A DNA stretch of 64,000 bases from Methylobacterium gnaphalii (GCF_007992215.1 NZ_BJZV01000012.1:1-64000), one strand, 5' to 3'; shown: positions 18,760 through 28,120, counted from the first letter of the stretch. A program made the numbers and translations. Notes: generated from the sequence alone by a model not told the origin.

Positions 18760-19077
18760 TCACGCAATCTCCGGATCGTGCCCGGCGGCCTCGATCACTT
18801 CCAACGTCCTGAGAATCGCCATGCCGACCACGTCGGCATCCGCCTCGCCTTCCGGCAAAGCCGGCAGAATCGCAACGGCCTCGACCTCATTGCCCGTGGT
18901 CGGGCCGACCACGACCTTGAGCGCAGGGCCGGTACGGTCGTCGTCATCCTGGATGAGCGCGACGGTGTAGCCCGCAGCCTGACCGAAGATGCGCAAGGCA
19001 CGGTGTTCAGCCGCCGGCGGTGACGGGGCGTCGGTCTTCGGGCGCGTGCCGAAGGTCGGTCGGATCACGTTGTTCAT
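18760..19077 (-). CDS. small conserved-looking hypothetical protein
   Basis: A 105-residue soluble acidic protein that I do not recognise. It starts MNNVIRPTFGTRP, has a core LRIFGQAAGYTVALIQDDDDRTGPALKVVVG and ends in two acidic helices. Composition, good codon use and a divergent arrangement with the small gene at 19245 make it a real gene. No cofactor or membrane motif is visible. Confidence 0.65.
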   Translation of the reverse strand: MNNVIRPTFGTRPKTDAPSPPAAEHRALRIFGQAAGYTVALIQDDDDRTGPALKVVVGPTTGNEVEAVAILPALPEGEADADVVGMAILRTLEVIEAAGHDPEIA

Positions 19078-19244
19078 TCAGCTTTATAACCTCACCGGGC
19101 GACAAAGGCAGCCGGTCTCAGGTCCGTCAGAGCCTTCCCCCATGCGCCAGCTCGGCACGATGCGGCAGAGGCAGGGAATACGGAACCTTCGAGGCCGGCC
19201 TGCGCTCTCTTCGGTATCCCGAGGAGCATCCCGAGGAGCCCGCC

Positions 19245-19394
19245 ATGGCGACAACGAAGCCCGCCCAACCGACGAAGGATACCCCGAAGGTGCCGGATAC
19301 CGGCGGCCCGACCGCGCCGTCGTCCGTGGGCAAGAAGGAGCCGGACGACCGAAAGCCTGCTGACAACAGGAAAGGCGGCTACGGCGCTGGCTGA
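19245..19394 (+). CDS. short Lys/Pro-rich hypothetical protein
   Basis: A 49-residue, strongly hydrophilic protein rich in Lys, Pro, Asp and Thr, ending in GGYGAG. GAGGAG lies 8 bases before the ATG, which is the main reason for calling it. It resembles disordered small proteins common in Hyphomicrobiales; no function can be inferred. It precedes the gene at 19434 by 39 bases. Confidence 0.5.
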   Translation: MATTKPAQPTKDTPKVPDTGGPTAPSSVGKKEPDDRKPADNRKGGYGAG

Positions 19395-19433
19395 TCCGCG
19401 CCCGCGACCCTCGGTCCTCGCCGCGGAAGCGCC

Positions 19434-19751
19434 ATGGCAAGCGTTCTGGCAACCCCGGATGGCCGCTACATCGTCGTACGCGGCCGGCTCTGGCGCCGCC
19501 AGCGGCCGGATCTCACGCCGCCCGAGCGCGACCGCCTCGTGCGGCAACTCATGAATGGCCGCCGTTCTGTCCGCGCAGCCAAACAAAGCGGTGACGCCAG
19601 TGCCCTCGCCGAGGCCCGAAGTGCCGTCGATGCGGCGAAGCACGGGCTCGGTGAACGCGGGCCAGTCTGGTGGACCGACGGATCACCTGACCTCAACAGG
19701 CACCTGGTCAAGAATACGCCCTACGCCGCGTGGTACGCTGGCCTCAGCTGA
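19434..19751 (+). CDS. conserved hypothetical protein
   Basis: A 105-residue soluble basic protein with a helical middle (PPERDRLVRQLMNGRRSVRAAK) and a distinctive C-terminus WWTDGSPDLNRHLVKNTPYAAWY. I recall similar small proteins of unknown function in alphaproteobacterial genomes. It is convergent with the solute-binding-protein gene, ending 10 bases from it. No enzymatic motif is visible. Confidence 0.65.
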   Translation: MASVLATPDGRYIVVRGRLWRRQRPDLTPPERDRLVRQLMNGRRSVRAAKQSGDASALAEARSAVDAAKHGLGERGPVWWTDGSPDLNRHLVKNTPYAAWYAGLS

Positions 19752-19761
19752 CTGTCCGGCC

Positions 19762-20688
19762 TCAATCGCGCAGGCCCATCACCGCGAAGGCCGTCTTCAG
19801 TTCCTCGGACATCGGGATGTCGAGCCGTTCTCCGTTCGGAAGCCGCTTGATGAACCATTTCTCGTAGGTCCAGCGCAGCTCACGTGTCTCGGCGAGGCGT
19901 TCGAAGGTGCTGGTCACCAGCGCCGACAGCGCCGGGTCGTCCTTGCGGAACATGATCGCGTAGGGCTCGAAGGAGAGCTTCTCGGGCAGCACCGTATAGG
20001 TGGACCCTTCGGCCCCGGCGTCAGCCTTGAGCCCATAGAGCAGGACGTCGTCGGTGGCGAAGGCGTCGGCGCGGCCGTCCTTGACCATGGCAAAGGATTC
20101 CGCGTGGTCCTTGCCGACCAGGATCTCGGCCTGAATCTTGGACTTTGCGAGAATGTCGCGCAACGCGGCCTCGTTGGTCGTGCCAGCCGTGACGACGACC
20201 TTCCTGCCCCCGAGGTCGCGGTACGAGGCAATTCCGGCATTGCGCTTCACCAGCAGCTTCGTCGCGCTGATGAACATCACCGGCGAGAAGCCCACGCTCT
20301 TGCGCCGCTCGGCATTGGTGGTGGTCGAGCCGCATTCGAGGTCGATCTTGCCCGACGTCACCGCTGCGATGCGCGTCTCGGACGTGACCGGCTCGTAACG
20401 GATCTTGAGTCCTGCGCGGCCGCTCGCCCTGGCAATGTCGTCCGCGATCTCCTGGCAGATGTCGACGGCGTAGCCGACCGGGCGCTCGCTCTGGCCCAGC
20501 TTCTCCACGAAGGAGAACGGCACCGAGCTCGCGCGGACCCCGATCACGACTTCTCCCCGCTCGGCAGCCTTCTTGATGGTGCCCGTGAGGATCTCGACGG
20601 CTTGGCCCGGCGTAGCGGCCACAACCATCAGCACGGCGGCGAGTGCCCCCGAGAGCCACGCCGAACCGCGTGTTCCGGCAAGCGTCAT
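19762..20688 (-). CDS. periplasmic amino acid-binding protein (GltI-like), paralog 1
   Basis: A 308-residue solute-binding protein of the polar amino acid family. A signal peptide covers about residues 1-29 (cleavage after TPGQA). The binding domain carries GVRASSVPFSF, YAVDICQEIADDI, IDLECGSTTTNAERRKSVGFSP and GRADAFATDDVLL, as in glutamate/aspartate-binding proteins. It is clearly paralogous to the protein at 24281-25192. Instead of ABC permease genes, its upstream neighbour is a DctA-type symporter 23 bases away on the same strand. Ligand glutamate/aspartate or a C4-dicarboxylate is inferred. The start at 20688 is the ATG immediately before the signal peptide. Confidence 0.9.
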   Translation of the reverse strand: MTLAGTRGSAWLSGALAAVLMVVAATPGQAVEILTGTIKKAAERGEVVIGVRASSVPFSFVEKLGQSERPVGYAVDICQEIADDIARASGRAGLKIRYEPVTSETRIAAVTSGKIDLECGSTTTNAERRKSVGFSPVMFISATKLLVKRNAGIASYRDLGGRKVVVTAGTTNEAALRDILAKSKIQAEILVGKDHAESFAMVKDGRADAFATDDVLLYGLKADAGAEGSTYTVLPEKLSFEPYAIMFRKDDPALSALVTSTFERLAETRELRWTYEKWFIKRLPNGERLDIPMSEELKTAFAVMGLRD

Positions 20689-20711
20689 GGCGCAGCTCCG
20701 GCCCCGTCTCA

Positions 20712-21995
20712 CTACTCGGCAGGCGACGGCAACGGTGCCGTGTCTCGGTCGAGGCTCTGATCGGTCGTGGCGAGCTGCCCCTCCCATTTGGCAACCGCTA
20801 CCGTCGCAACGCTGTTGCCGAGCACGTTGGTCGCCGAGCGCCCCATATCGAGGAACTGGTCGATGCCGATGATCAGCAGCAGGCCGGCCTCGGGAATATT
20901 GAACTGCGACAGCGTCGCCGAGATGACGACGAGCGAGGCGCGCGGTACGCCGGCCATGCCCTTCGAGGTCACCATCAGCAGAAACAGCATGGTGAGTTGC
21001 TGCCCCCAGGTCAGGGGGATGTTGTAGGCCTGCGCGATGAACATCACCGCGAAGGTGCAGTACATCATCGAGCCGTCGAGGTTGAACGAGTAACCCATCG
21101 GCAGGACGAACGAGGTGATCCGGTTGGGGACGCCGAACTTCTCGAGGTTCGACAGCGTCTTCGGATAGGCCGCCTCGCTCGATGCCGTGGAGAAGGCGAG
21201 GACGAACGGCTCCTTGATCAAGTTGAGCAGCCGCATCAGGCCGCCGGCACCCAGGAGCAGGAAGCCGGCAAAAGCCAGCGCACACCAGAGCACGCCCAGG
21301 CTCAGGTAGAACTCGACGAGGAACTTGCCGTAGGTGATGAGCACACCGATGCCCTGTGTCGTAATCGTCGCCGCGATGGCGGCGAACACGGCGACGGGCG
21401 CGAACATCATGACGTAGCCCGTGACCTTGAGCATCACCTCGGCGAGTTGCTCAATGCCCTGAGCCAGGGCGTGACCCTTCTCGCCGAGCGCGGCGAGACC
21501 GACGCCGAAGAAGATCGAGAACACGACGATCTGCAGGATCTCGTTGTTCGCCATCGCCTCGACGGCGCTCTTCGGCACGAGATGCGTCACGAACTCCTTC
21601 AAGGAGAGAGAGGCAGCTTTCAGACCGGTCCCGGCTCCGACATCCGGCAGCGGCAGGTTCAGGTTGTGTCCGGGCTGCAGCAGGTTGACGAGGATCAGCC
21701 CCAGCATCAGCGAGCAGAAGGAGGCACCAACGAACCAGACCAAGGCTTTTCCGCCGACGCGACCGACTGATGCGGTGTCGCCCATATGCGCGATACCGAC
21801 CACGAGCGTCGAGAATACCAGCGGCGCGATGATCATTTTGATCAAACGCAGAAAGACATCGCTGATCAGCGCGATGTAGCCCGAGATTTCCTTGGCAGTT
21901 TGTGGGTCAGGCCAAGTGATACTGCAGAGGTATCCAACGGCGATGCCGAGTACCATGCCGATGAAAATCATCGTGGTCAGCCGACTGCCGCTCAT
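20712..21995 (-). CDS. dctA: dicarboxylate/amino acid:cation symporter (DctA/GltP family)
   Basis: A 427-residue secondary transporter with eight membrane helices and two re-entrant loops. Diagnostic blocks are ASSEAAYPKTL (serine-rich hairpin 1), LPMGYSFNLDGSMMYC, TSKGMAGVPRASLVVI (hairpin 2) and GIDQFLDMGRSATNVLGNS, as in DctA and glutamate symporters. It imports succinate, malate or fumarate, or glutamate/aspartate, with protons or sodium; the sequence alone does not decide. The ATG at 21995 has GAGGAG 7 bases upstream and gives a normal DctA N-terminus; the reading frame extends 113 codons further without support. It is followed by a solute-binding protein gene on the same strand. Confidence 0.9.
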   Translation of the reverse strand: MSGSRLTTMIFIGMVLGIAVGYLCSITWPDPQTAKEISGYIALISDVFLRLIKMIIAPLVFSTLVVGIAHMGDTASVGRVGGKALVWFVGASFCSLMLGLILVNLLQPGHNLNLPLPDVGAGTGLKAASLSLKEFVTHLVPKSAVEAMANNEILQIVVFSIFFGVGLAALGEKGHALAQGIEQLAEVMLKVTGYVMMFAPVAVFAAIAATITTQGIGVLITYGKFLVEFYLSLGVLWCALAFAGFLLLGAGGLMRLLNLIKEPFVLAFSTASSEAAYPKTLSNLEKFGVPNRITSFVLPMGYSFNLDGSMMYCTFAVMFIAQAYNIPLTWGQQLTMLFLLMVTSKGMAGVPRASLVVISATLSQFNIPEAGLLLIIGIDQFLDMGRSATNVLGNSVATVAVAKWEGQLATTDQSLDRDTAPLPSPAE

Positions 21996-22520
21996 GATCG
22001 CTCCTCGGCCCATCGCTCTGCTTTTTATTGCAACTGAGTTTGAAGCACGATTTGAGCCAAGCGCAAGTGGCAGAGCACGCTTTGCCGCGAAATCAGCTGA
22101 CCGGCATCGAATTCTTTCATCGCCGCAATGATCGACGAAGGGCAGCCCCGTCTGTGCCGGCCGTTGTCGCGTGGCCGTTCTGGCATTGTGCGCAAAAGGA
22201 CACACACGCGCGGCACATGCTCTTAATCCCGCCGGCGATGCGGAAATGGACTTGTGTCCACGCTTGAACGTCGTTCGAATTCCTCTCGGGCCTGATGAAC
22301 AGACGCTGCTTACAAAAAGCACAACGGCGCACAAGAACTGATCATCGACCTTCGAAATACGTGGAATGCGTGATCGATTGCCGCATCGGGGGCACTAAAC
22401 ATTTCGACAACAAGACCGATTGGTCACGGAACGTTTCGCTCCCGACACTGACAGTATTACGCTGCGGGATCCATTGCATTCGATCAATGGACCGTGGGCA
22501 TCGGGCCGGGGGATGGCGGG
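21996..22520. other. divergent intergenic region between dctA and porin
   Basis: About 525 bases, lower in GC than the flanking genes, that should hold both divergent promoters. A minus-strand reading frame (22117-22332, 71 codons) encodes a cysteine-rich peptide with CAFC, CRAC and CAQC pairs, which could be a small zinc-ribbon protein or chance. No unmistakable promoter pair was recognised. Confidence 0.4.
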
Positions 22521-24161
22521 ATGTACGGGATTCGATCGGTACTGCTCGGCGGAACCGCAGGCATTGCTGCGCTGGGAACCGCCCACGCAGCGGATCTGCC
22601 CGTCAAGAAAGGGGCGCCGATCGAATACGTCCGCGTTTGCGGCGCATACGGAGCGGGATTCTTCTATATCCCGGGCACCGACACCTGCCTTCGCATCTCG
22701 GGCCGGGCGCGGTTCGAGGCCGGCACCATCCCCAATCCCGACCGCAGCCGTGGCTCGGGTGACGCATCGCAGTTCCGCGGACTTCTGCGCATCGCGCTCG
22801 ATGCACGGACCCAGACCGATTACGGTACGCTGCGCGCCTTCGTTCGCGCGGAAATGGCGAGCCGTTCGGGAACGCTGCTCTCGTCTGCGACGCAGCTTCG
22901 CATCGCCAACTCGTTCTATGCCACCGGCCAGGATGCCTTCAGCCGCGTGCAGAATTTCGTGGTGACGGAGAAGGCCTTCATCCAGTTCGCCGGTCTGACG
23001 GCGGGCCGCGCCTCCTCGTTCTTCGATTTCTATGCTCACGACTACGAGCTCATCGGCACGACCGGCGGCTCCGACATCTCCTCGACCAACCTGCTTGCCT
23101 ATACGAAGACTTTCGACGGCGGGCTCTCCGCCACCATCTCGATGGAAGACCCGGCTTTCCGCCGGCAGCCGGTCTACTCGCCTTCCTTCACCACGACGGG
23201 GGCCACCGTAGGCGCCTCGACGTTCCTCGGCATCGGATCGAATGCGCCGGCACCGATCATCCTGACCATGAACGGCTTCGACGCGACGAACGCCGCCTAT
23301 CTCGATGCGGTCCAGCGCAGCCGCCTGCCCGACTTCGTCGGAGCCCTTCGCTACGACGCGCCCTGGGGTTCGGCACAGCTCTCGGCTGCTCTGCACGAGA
23401 CCAATGTCGGCGGATTCCTGACGACGGCCGGCGTGGGCGGTGCGGCGGGACCGGGCCCCGCCGCCACCCAGGCCCTCCTCGCCGCGCGGGGCATCCGCTC
23501 CGGCGCGCAGACCGCCGACGGTTGGGCCGTCCAGGGCGGCGTCAAAGTGAACCTGCCGATGATCGCGCCGGGCGACGGCTTCTACCTGCAGGGCGCCTAC
23601 GCGGAGGGCGCCATCCTCTATACCGGCTACACCTACCTGACCGGCAGCTACTCGACGAACCTGACCCCTGTTCAGGGCGCCTCGTTCAACCAATACGTGC
23701 CCGACGCGGTCATCAATCCTCTGACCGGCAAGCTCGACCTGACGAAGGCCTTCACGGTCTCGGCCGCCTACCTGCATTACTGGACGCCGCAATGGCGCTC
23801 GGCATTCTTCGGCAGCTACGGCCATGTGAACTTCAGCAAGGGCACCCGCCAGGCCTTCAGCCTACTCGGCACCAATTTCCCCACCGGCACGCCGCCGAAC
23901 GCCTTTACCAATCCAGCGGCCTTCGCGCTCAGCCCGGTCCTCAGGGATAACGGCCAGATCACCGCCGGTGCGAGCATCATCTGGTCGCCGGTCAAGGATC
24001 TCGATATCGGCGTCGAGGGCACGTATATCGGCACCAGCGTTCTCGAAGGGCGCGTGGCCGACGCGACGAGGCCGGGCAACGACGCCAACGGCGTTCCGAT
24101 CCATACGGTCAAGCGCTACGACGCCACTCAGATCCGCATGCGCGTGCAGCGCGACTTCTGA
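22521..24161 (+). CDS. outer membrane porin (alphaproteobacterial Omp2/Porin_2 family)
   Basis: A 546-residue beta-barrel porin. A 23-residue signal peptide ends THA before ADLPVKKGAP, the usual mature start of rhizobial porins. Early conserved text VRVCGAYGAGFFYIPGTDTCLRISGRARFE and the terminal Phe of RVQRDF, needed for outer membrane assembly, are seen. It is longer than typical members, with extended loops rich in Gly, Ala and Thr. The ATG at 22521 is preferred over an in-frame GTG at 22494 because it follows a purine-rich GGATGGCGGG and leaves a normal signal peptide. It sits between two acidic amino acid uptake gene sets, suggesting the outer membrane step of that uptake. Confidence 0.93.
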   Translation: MYGIRSVLLGGTAGIAALGTAHAADLPVKKGAPIEYVRVCGAYGAGFFYIPGTDTCLRISGRARFEAGTIPNPDRSRGSGDASQFRGLLRIALDARTQTDYGTLRAFVRAEMASRSGTLLSSATQLRIANSFYATGQDAFSRVQNFVVTEKAFIQFAGLTAGRASSFFDFYAHDYELIGTTGGSDISSTNLLAYTKTFDGGLSATISMEDPAFRRQPVYSPSFTTTGATVGASTFLGIGSNAPAPIILTMNGFDATNAAYLDAVQRSRLPDFVGALRYDAPWGSAQLSAALHETNVGGFLTTAGVGGAAGPGPAATQALLAARGIRSGAQTADGWAVQGGVKVNLPMIAPGDGFYLQGAYAEGAILYTGYTYLTGSYSTNLTPVQGASFNQYVPDAVINPLTGKLDLTKAFTVSAAYLHYWTPQWRSAFFGSYGHVNFSKGTRQAFSLLGTNFPTGTPPNAFTNPAAFALSPVLRDNGQITAGASIIWSPVKDLDIGVEGTYIGTSVLEGRVADATRPGNDANGVPIHTVKRYDATQIRMRVQRDF

Positions 24162-24280
24162 CACGGCACGCGCCTTGCGCGGACCCGGATGACAAGTCCG
24201 GGCTGCGGGCACACTATGCCCGTACCAGTCCCGGTCGTCGGCTCCCCCGAACCGGACCTTTCACGCGAGAAGGATGCGCA

Positions 24281-25192
24281 ATGCGCCTGAGACACGTGCT
24301 GTTCCTGACCTCGCTCGCGGCCATGGCGGTAAATGCGCCTGCGCGGGCCGAGGAGCTCACGGGCACGCTCAAGAAGGTCAAGGATTCGGGAGCGATCACG
24401 ATCGGCTACCGCGACTCGTCCGTGCCCTTCTCCTATCTCGACGGCGACCAGAAGCCGGTGGGCTACGCCTACGAGATCTGCCGCAAGGTGGCGGACGCGG
24501 TGAAGACGCATCTCAAGCTCGACAAGCTCGAAGTGAAGCTCAACCCGGTGACCTCCGCGACCCGCATCCCGCTGATCGCCAACGGCACGATCGACCTCGA
24601 ATGCGGCTCGACCACCAACAATGCCGATCGCCAGAAGCAGGCGAGCTTCACCAACACGCACTTCCTCACCGCGACGCGCTACCTCGCGAAGAAGGACAAG
24701 AAGCTCGACAAGATCGAGGACCTGAAGGGCCGCACCGTCGTTTCGACGTCAGGCACCACCAACATCAAGATGATCAACGAGGCCAACACCGCCCGCTCGC
24801 TCGGCCTCACCATCCTGCCCGCCAAGGATCATGCCGAGGCATTCCTGATGGTCGAGACCGGCCGTGCCGACGCGTTCGTGATGGATGACGTGCTGCTCGC
24901 CTCGCTCGCCGCGAGTTCGAAGACGCCGGATGCCTACGCGATTTCGAGCGAGGCGCTCTCCAAGCCCGAGCCCTACGGCATCATGCTGCGCAAGGACGAC
25001 GCGCCGTTCAAGGCCGTGGTCGATGCCGCCACCAGCGCTCTCTACAAGAGCCCGGAGGGCAAGGCGCTCTACGAGAAGTGGTTCACGCAGCCGATCCCGC
25101 CGCGTGGCATCAATCTCAAGCTGCCGATGAGCGAGGCGATGCAGAAGCAGTTCGCGAGCCCGAGCGATAGCGCCGATCCGGCCGCGTACTGA
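24281..25192 (+). CDS. gltI: glutamate/aspartate ABC transporter substrate-binding protein
   Basis: A 303-residue periplasmic binding protein with a signal peptide (about 1-22, ending PARA). Ligand-domain motifs GYRDSSVPFSYLDG, YEICRKVADAV, IDLECGSTTNNADRQKQ and GTTNIKMI match GltI. GAAGGA lies 7 bases before the ATG. It starts the four-gene set gltI-gltJ-gltK-gltL, with 10 bases to the first permease gene. It is paralogous to the protein at 19762-20688. Confidence 0.94.
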   Translation: MRLRHVLFLTSLAAMAVNAPARAEELTGTLKKVKDSGAITIGYRDSSVPFSYLDGDQKPVGYAYEICRKVADAVKTHLKLDKLEVKLNPVTSATRIPLIANGTIDLECGSTTNNADRQKQASFTNTHFLTATRYLAKKDKKLDKIEDLKGRTVVSTSGTTNIKMINEANTARSLGLTILPAKDHAEAFLMVETGRADAFVMDDVLLASLAASSKTPDAYAISSEALSKPEPYGIMLRKDDAPFKAVVDAATSALYKSPEGKALYEKWFTQPIPPRGINLKLPMSEAMQKQFASPSDSADPAAY

Positions 25193-25202
25193 CCTCGCCT
25201 CG

Positions 25203-25925
25203 ATGAACTACAACTGGAACTGGAGCATCTTCTTCGAGCCGTCGCCCGAAGGTGTCGGCACCTACGCGGACATGCTCCTGTCCGGCCTCGTCTGGACGAT
25301 CGCGACCGCCCTCTCCTCCTGGGTGATCGCGTTCTGCCTCGGCTCGGTGGTCGGCGTGATGCGCACGCTGCCGTCGAAGGCCGCGCAGGCGATCGGCACG
25401 GCCTATGTCGAGCTGTTCCGCAACATCCCGCTGCTGGTGCAGATGTTCCTCTGGTACTTCGTCGCGCCCGAGCTTCTTCCGGAAAAGCTCGGCTCGGCGA
25501 TCAAGCAGCTGCCGAACGCGCCTTTCTACACGGCGGTCGTCTGCCTTGGTCTGTTCACCGCCGCCCGCGTCGCCGAGCAGGTGCGGGCCGGCATCCTCGC
25601 ACTGCCGCGCGGACAGCGCATGGCGGCAACGGCTCTGGGTCTGACGGTTGCTCAGAGCTACCGCTACGTCCTGCTCCCGAACGCCTACCGCATCATCCTG
25701 CCGCCGCTGACCTCGGAATTCCTGAACAACCTCAAGAACACCTCCGTCGCGCTGACGATCGGGCTGCTCGAACTCACGGCGCGGGCCCGCGCCATGCAGG
25801 AATTCTCGTTCCAGGTCTTCGAAGCCTTTACGGCGGCGACGGTGCTCTACATCGCGATCAACCTCGTCGTGATCGTAGCGGCGACGCTGCTCGAACGCGC
25901 CGTCGCCGTGCCGGGAACCCGCTGA
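25203..25925 (+). CDS. gltJ: glutamate/aspartate ABC transporter permease GltJ
   Basis: A 240-residue inner membrane permease of the HisM family with about five helices. It begins MNYNWNWSIFFEP as GltJ does. The cytoplasmic coupling loop that contacts the ATPase reads LPRGQRMAATALGLTVAQSYRYVLLPNAYRIILPPL, the EAA-type motif. The stop overlaps the next gene start by one base (TGATG). It forms the channel with GltK, receiving substrate from GltI. Confidence 0.94.
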   Translation: MNYNWNWSIFFEPSPEGVGTYADMLLSGLVWTIATALSSWVIAFCLGSVVGVMRTLPSKAAQAIGTAYVELFRNIPLLVQMFLWYFVAPELLPEKLGSAIKQLPNAPFYTAVVCLGLFTAARVAEQVRAGILALPRGQRMAATALGLTVAQSYRYVLLPNAYRIILPPLTSEFLNNLKNTSVALTIGLLELTARARAMQEFSFQVFEAFTAATVLYIAINLVVIVAATLLERAVAVPGTR

Positions 25926-26617
25926 TGTTCTCGAATTTTGACTTCGGGGTCATCGCCTCGTCCCTGCCCTACCTGTTCGGACAGGGCATGGTGTTCACCG
26001 TAACGCTGACGGCGCTGGCAGCGGCGATGGGCGTTGTGTTCGGCACCCTGATCGCGATGATGCGGCTCTCCGGCATCCCTGGCATCTCCCATCTCGCGAA
26101 GGGTTACGTCGAGCTGATGCGCTCGCTGCCGCTCGTGCTGGTGATCTTCTGGTTCTACTTCCTGGTGCCGTATATCGGCGCCTGGGCGACGCGCTCGCCG
26201 ACGCCGATCCAGGTCGGCGCCTTCTCCTCGGCGCTGATCACCTTCACGCTGTTCGAGGCGGCCTTCTTCTCGGAGATCATGCGCGCGGGCATCCAATCGA
26301 TTCCGAAAGGGCAGACCGCAGCAGCCCAGGCGCTCGGCATGACCTACTGGCAGACCATGGCGACGGTGGTGCTGCCACAGGCCTTCCGCAACATGCTGCC
26401 GTTGCTGCTGACCCAGACGATCGTGCTCTTCCAGGACACCTCGCTCGTCTACGTGCTCTCGCTGACCGACTTTCTCGGCGCGGCGTCCAAGGTTGCCCAG
26501 CGCGACGGGCGGCTCGTCGAGATGTATCTGTTCGCAGCGGTCGTCTATTTCGCGGTCTGCTTCACCGCCTCCTTCCTGGTGCGACGCCTGCACAGCCGCG
26601 TGGCGATCATTCGATGA
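25925..26617 (+). CDS. gltK: glutamate/aspartate ABC transporter permease GltK
   Basis: A 230-residue HisM-family permease, starting MFSNFDFGVI, with helices near residues 20-45, 60-80 and 190-215 among others. The EAA loop reads SIPKGQTAAAQALGMTYWQTMATVVLPQAFRNMLPLL. It overlaps gltJ by one base and is followed, after 64 bases, by the ATPase gene. GltJ and GltK together make the membrane heterodimer. Confidence 0.94.
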   Translation: MFSNFDFGVIASSLPYLFGQGMVFTVTLTALAAAMGVVFGTLIAMMRLSGIPGISHLAKGYVELMRSLPLVLVIFWFYFLVPYIGAWATRSPTPIQVGAFSSALITFTLFEAAFFSEIMRAGIQSIPKGQTAAAQALGMTYWQTMATVVLPQAFRNMLPLLLTQTIVLFQDTSLVYVLSLTDFLGAASKVAQRDGRLVEMYLFAAVVYFAVCFTASFLVRRLHSRVAIIR

Positions 26618-26681
26618 GAGCATTGCCGAGCGAAGTGGCCGCCGGATCGCGTGAAGACAGAGCGGCAAAGGAGTCTGGCCG

Positions 26682-27542
26682 ATGACCTCCACACCGATGC
26701 CGGCTCCGGGCAGCGGCGCTCCCGTTGCGACCGGATCCGAGGCGATCGAGGATCAGGGTCTGCAGAAGGGTCCGCTGGTTACCCCTTCGCCCGCCACGGC
26801 AACGGGCGTGCCGATGATCGCCATAGACGGCATCAGCAAGTGGTACGGCAGCTTCCAGGTGCTGACCAACTGTACGACGCAGGTCGCGAAAGGCGAGGTC
26901 GTGGTGGTCTGCGGCCCATCCGGCTCGGGTAAGTCGACCCTGATCAAGTGCGTGAACGCGCTCGAGCCGTTTCAAGAAGGCCAGATCACGGTCGATGGCA
27001 CTAGGGTCAAGGACAGGGCCACAAACCTGCCGAAGCTGCGCTCCCGTGTCGGCATGGTGTTCCAGCATTTCGAGCTGTTTCCGCACCTGTCGATCATCGA
27101 CAACCTCTCGCTCGCCCAGCGCAAGGTGCTTGGGCGCAGCGCGGAGGATGCGGGCAAGCGCGGCCGCGACCTGCTGGCACGCGTCGGCCTGAGCGCGCAC
27201 GCGGACAAGTATCCGGGTCAGCTCTCGGGCGGTCAGCAGCAACGTGTGGCAATCGCACGGGCGCTCGCCATGAACCCGATCGTGATGCTGTTCGACGAGC
27301 CGACCTCAGCGCTCGACCCGGAAATGGTCGGCGAAGTCCTCGACGTCATGGTCGAGCTTGCCCGTGACGGCATGACCATGATGGTCGTTACCCATGAGAT
27401 GGGTTTTGCCCGCAAGGTCGCGGACCGGGTGATCTTCATGGACAAGGGTGAGATCGTCGAGGACGCGCGGAAGGACGACTTCTTCGGCCAGCCGCGCAGC
27501 GAGCGCGCACAGCACTTCCTCTCGAAGATCCTCCAGCACTAG
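26682..27542 (+). CDS. gltL: glutamate/aspartate ABC transporter ATP-binding protein GltL
   Basis: A 286-residue ABC ATPase. After an atypical 45-residue Pro/Ala/Gly-rich N-terminal extension, the domain starts [14 protein letters not shown]. Walker A is [10 protein letters not shown], the Q loop [15 protein letters not shown], the signature [17 protein letters not shown], Walker [15 protein letters not shown] and the switch His in VTHEMGF. The extended start has AAGGAG about 9 bases upstream, so the extension is probably real; a start at residue 46 (26817) has no clear ribosome site. It powers GltJ/GltK uptake. Confidence 0.95.
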   Translation: MTSTPMPAPGSGAPVATGSEAIEDQGLQKGPLVTPSPATATGVPMIAIDGISKWYGSFQVLTNCTTQVAKGEVVVVCGPSGSGKSTLIKCVNALEPFQEGQITVDGTRVKDRATNLPKLRSRVGMVFQHFELFPHLSIIDNLSLAQRKVLGRSAEDAGKRGRDLLARVGLSAHADKYPGQLSGGQQQRVAIARALAMNPIVMLFDEPTSALDPEMVGEVLDVMVELARDGMTMMVVTHEMGFARKVADRVIFMDKGEIVEDARKDDFFGQPRSERAQHFLSKILQH

Positions 27543-27886
27543 CAGGGGCGTCCGCATCTGCCCGGGATGCCGCAGCTGGGCGAATCCGCACGAGGCCAGT
27601 CGACACGTTTGATCGTCGGGCGACACGATCAGGTGCCGCCCATCACGGACGGAATGCTGCGAAAGCCGATGTAAGAATTCGGCTGCCCCTGCAACCTTGG
27701 GCGGAGCTCGACCGGTGGCCGCAAGACCACTTCCAAGTGCCCACTCTCTGACGGGGCAGAGGCCGGTCGGCTCGCCGACCTGGTCATCGATACCGTTGAT
27801 CGCCCCATCACTCGGTTGCCTCGGCTCGCCGAGGAACAGCGCTCCCTGAGAGACCGTTACATCGGCTCAATCAGGGAGATCCAAGC
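27543..27886. other. intergenic region with a possible gene remnant
   Basis: No intact gene. On the minus strand a short open stretch ending near 27629 codes for PNSYIGFRSIPSVMGGT, whose NSYIGFR resembles the end of formylglycine-generating/SUMF-type domains. Upstream of it nothing recognisable remains, so at most this is a relic. No terminator with a T run was seen after gltL. Confidence 0.3.
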
Positions 27887-28120
27887 ATGGTCGACGTTGC
27901 ACAGATCAGGGAACACGCAGAGGTCATCGGGTCTGACGGCGCCCACGTCGGTACGGTCGATCACATCGACAAGGGAGAGATCAAGCTCACCAAGAAGGAT
28001 GCCGACGCGGGCGGCTTGCACCACTTCATCCCAGTCGACTTCGTGCAGAGTGTCGACGGCAACACGGTGCGCCTCGATCGGCCGGCCGAGGAGGTGAAGC
28101 GCGAGTGGTCCACCTCATAG
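27887..28120 (+). CDS. DUF2171 family protein
   Basis: A 77-residue protein of the PRC-barrel-like DUF2171 type: IREHAEVIGSDGAHVGTVDHIDKGEIKLTKKDA, then HHFIPVDFVQSVDGNTVRLDRPAEEV. Members are small soluble beta proteins with the pattern ...GxxVGTVDxV..., often expressed under stress, function unknown. GGGAGA lies 8-9 bases upstream of the ATG. It is a single gene. Confidence 0.85.
   Translation: MVDVAQIREHAEVIGSDGAHVGTVDHIDKGEIKLTKKDADAGGLHHFIPVDFVQSVDGNTVRLDRPAEEVKREWSTS

Noticed and set aside
27629-27811. Minus-strand 60-codon frame ending in NSYIGFR
   Set aside because: Only the last few residues resemble a SUMF-type domain and there is no upstream coding part; kept only as a possible relic note.
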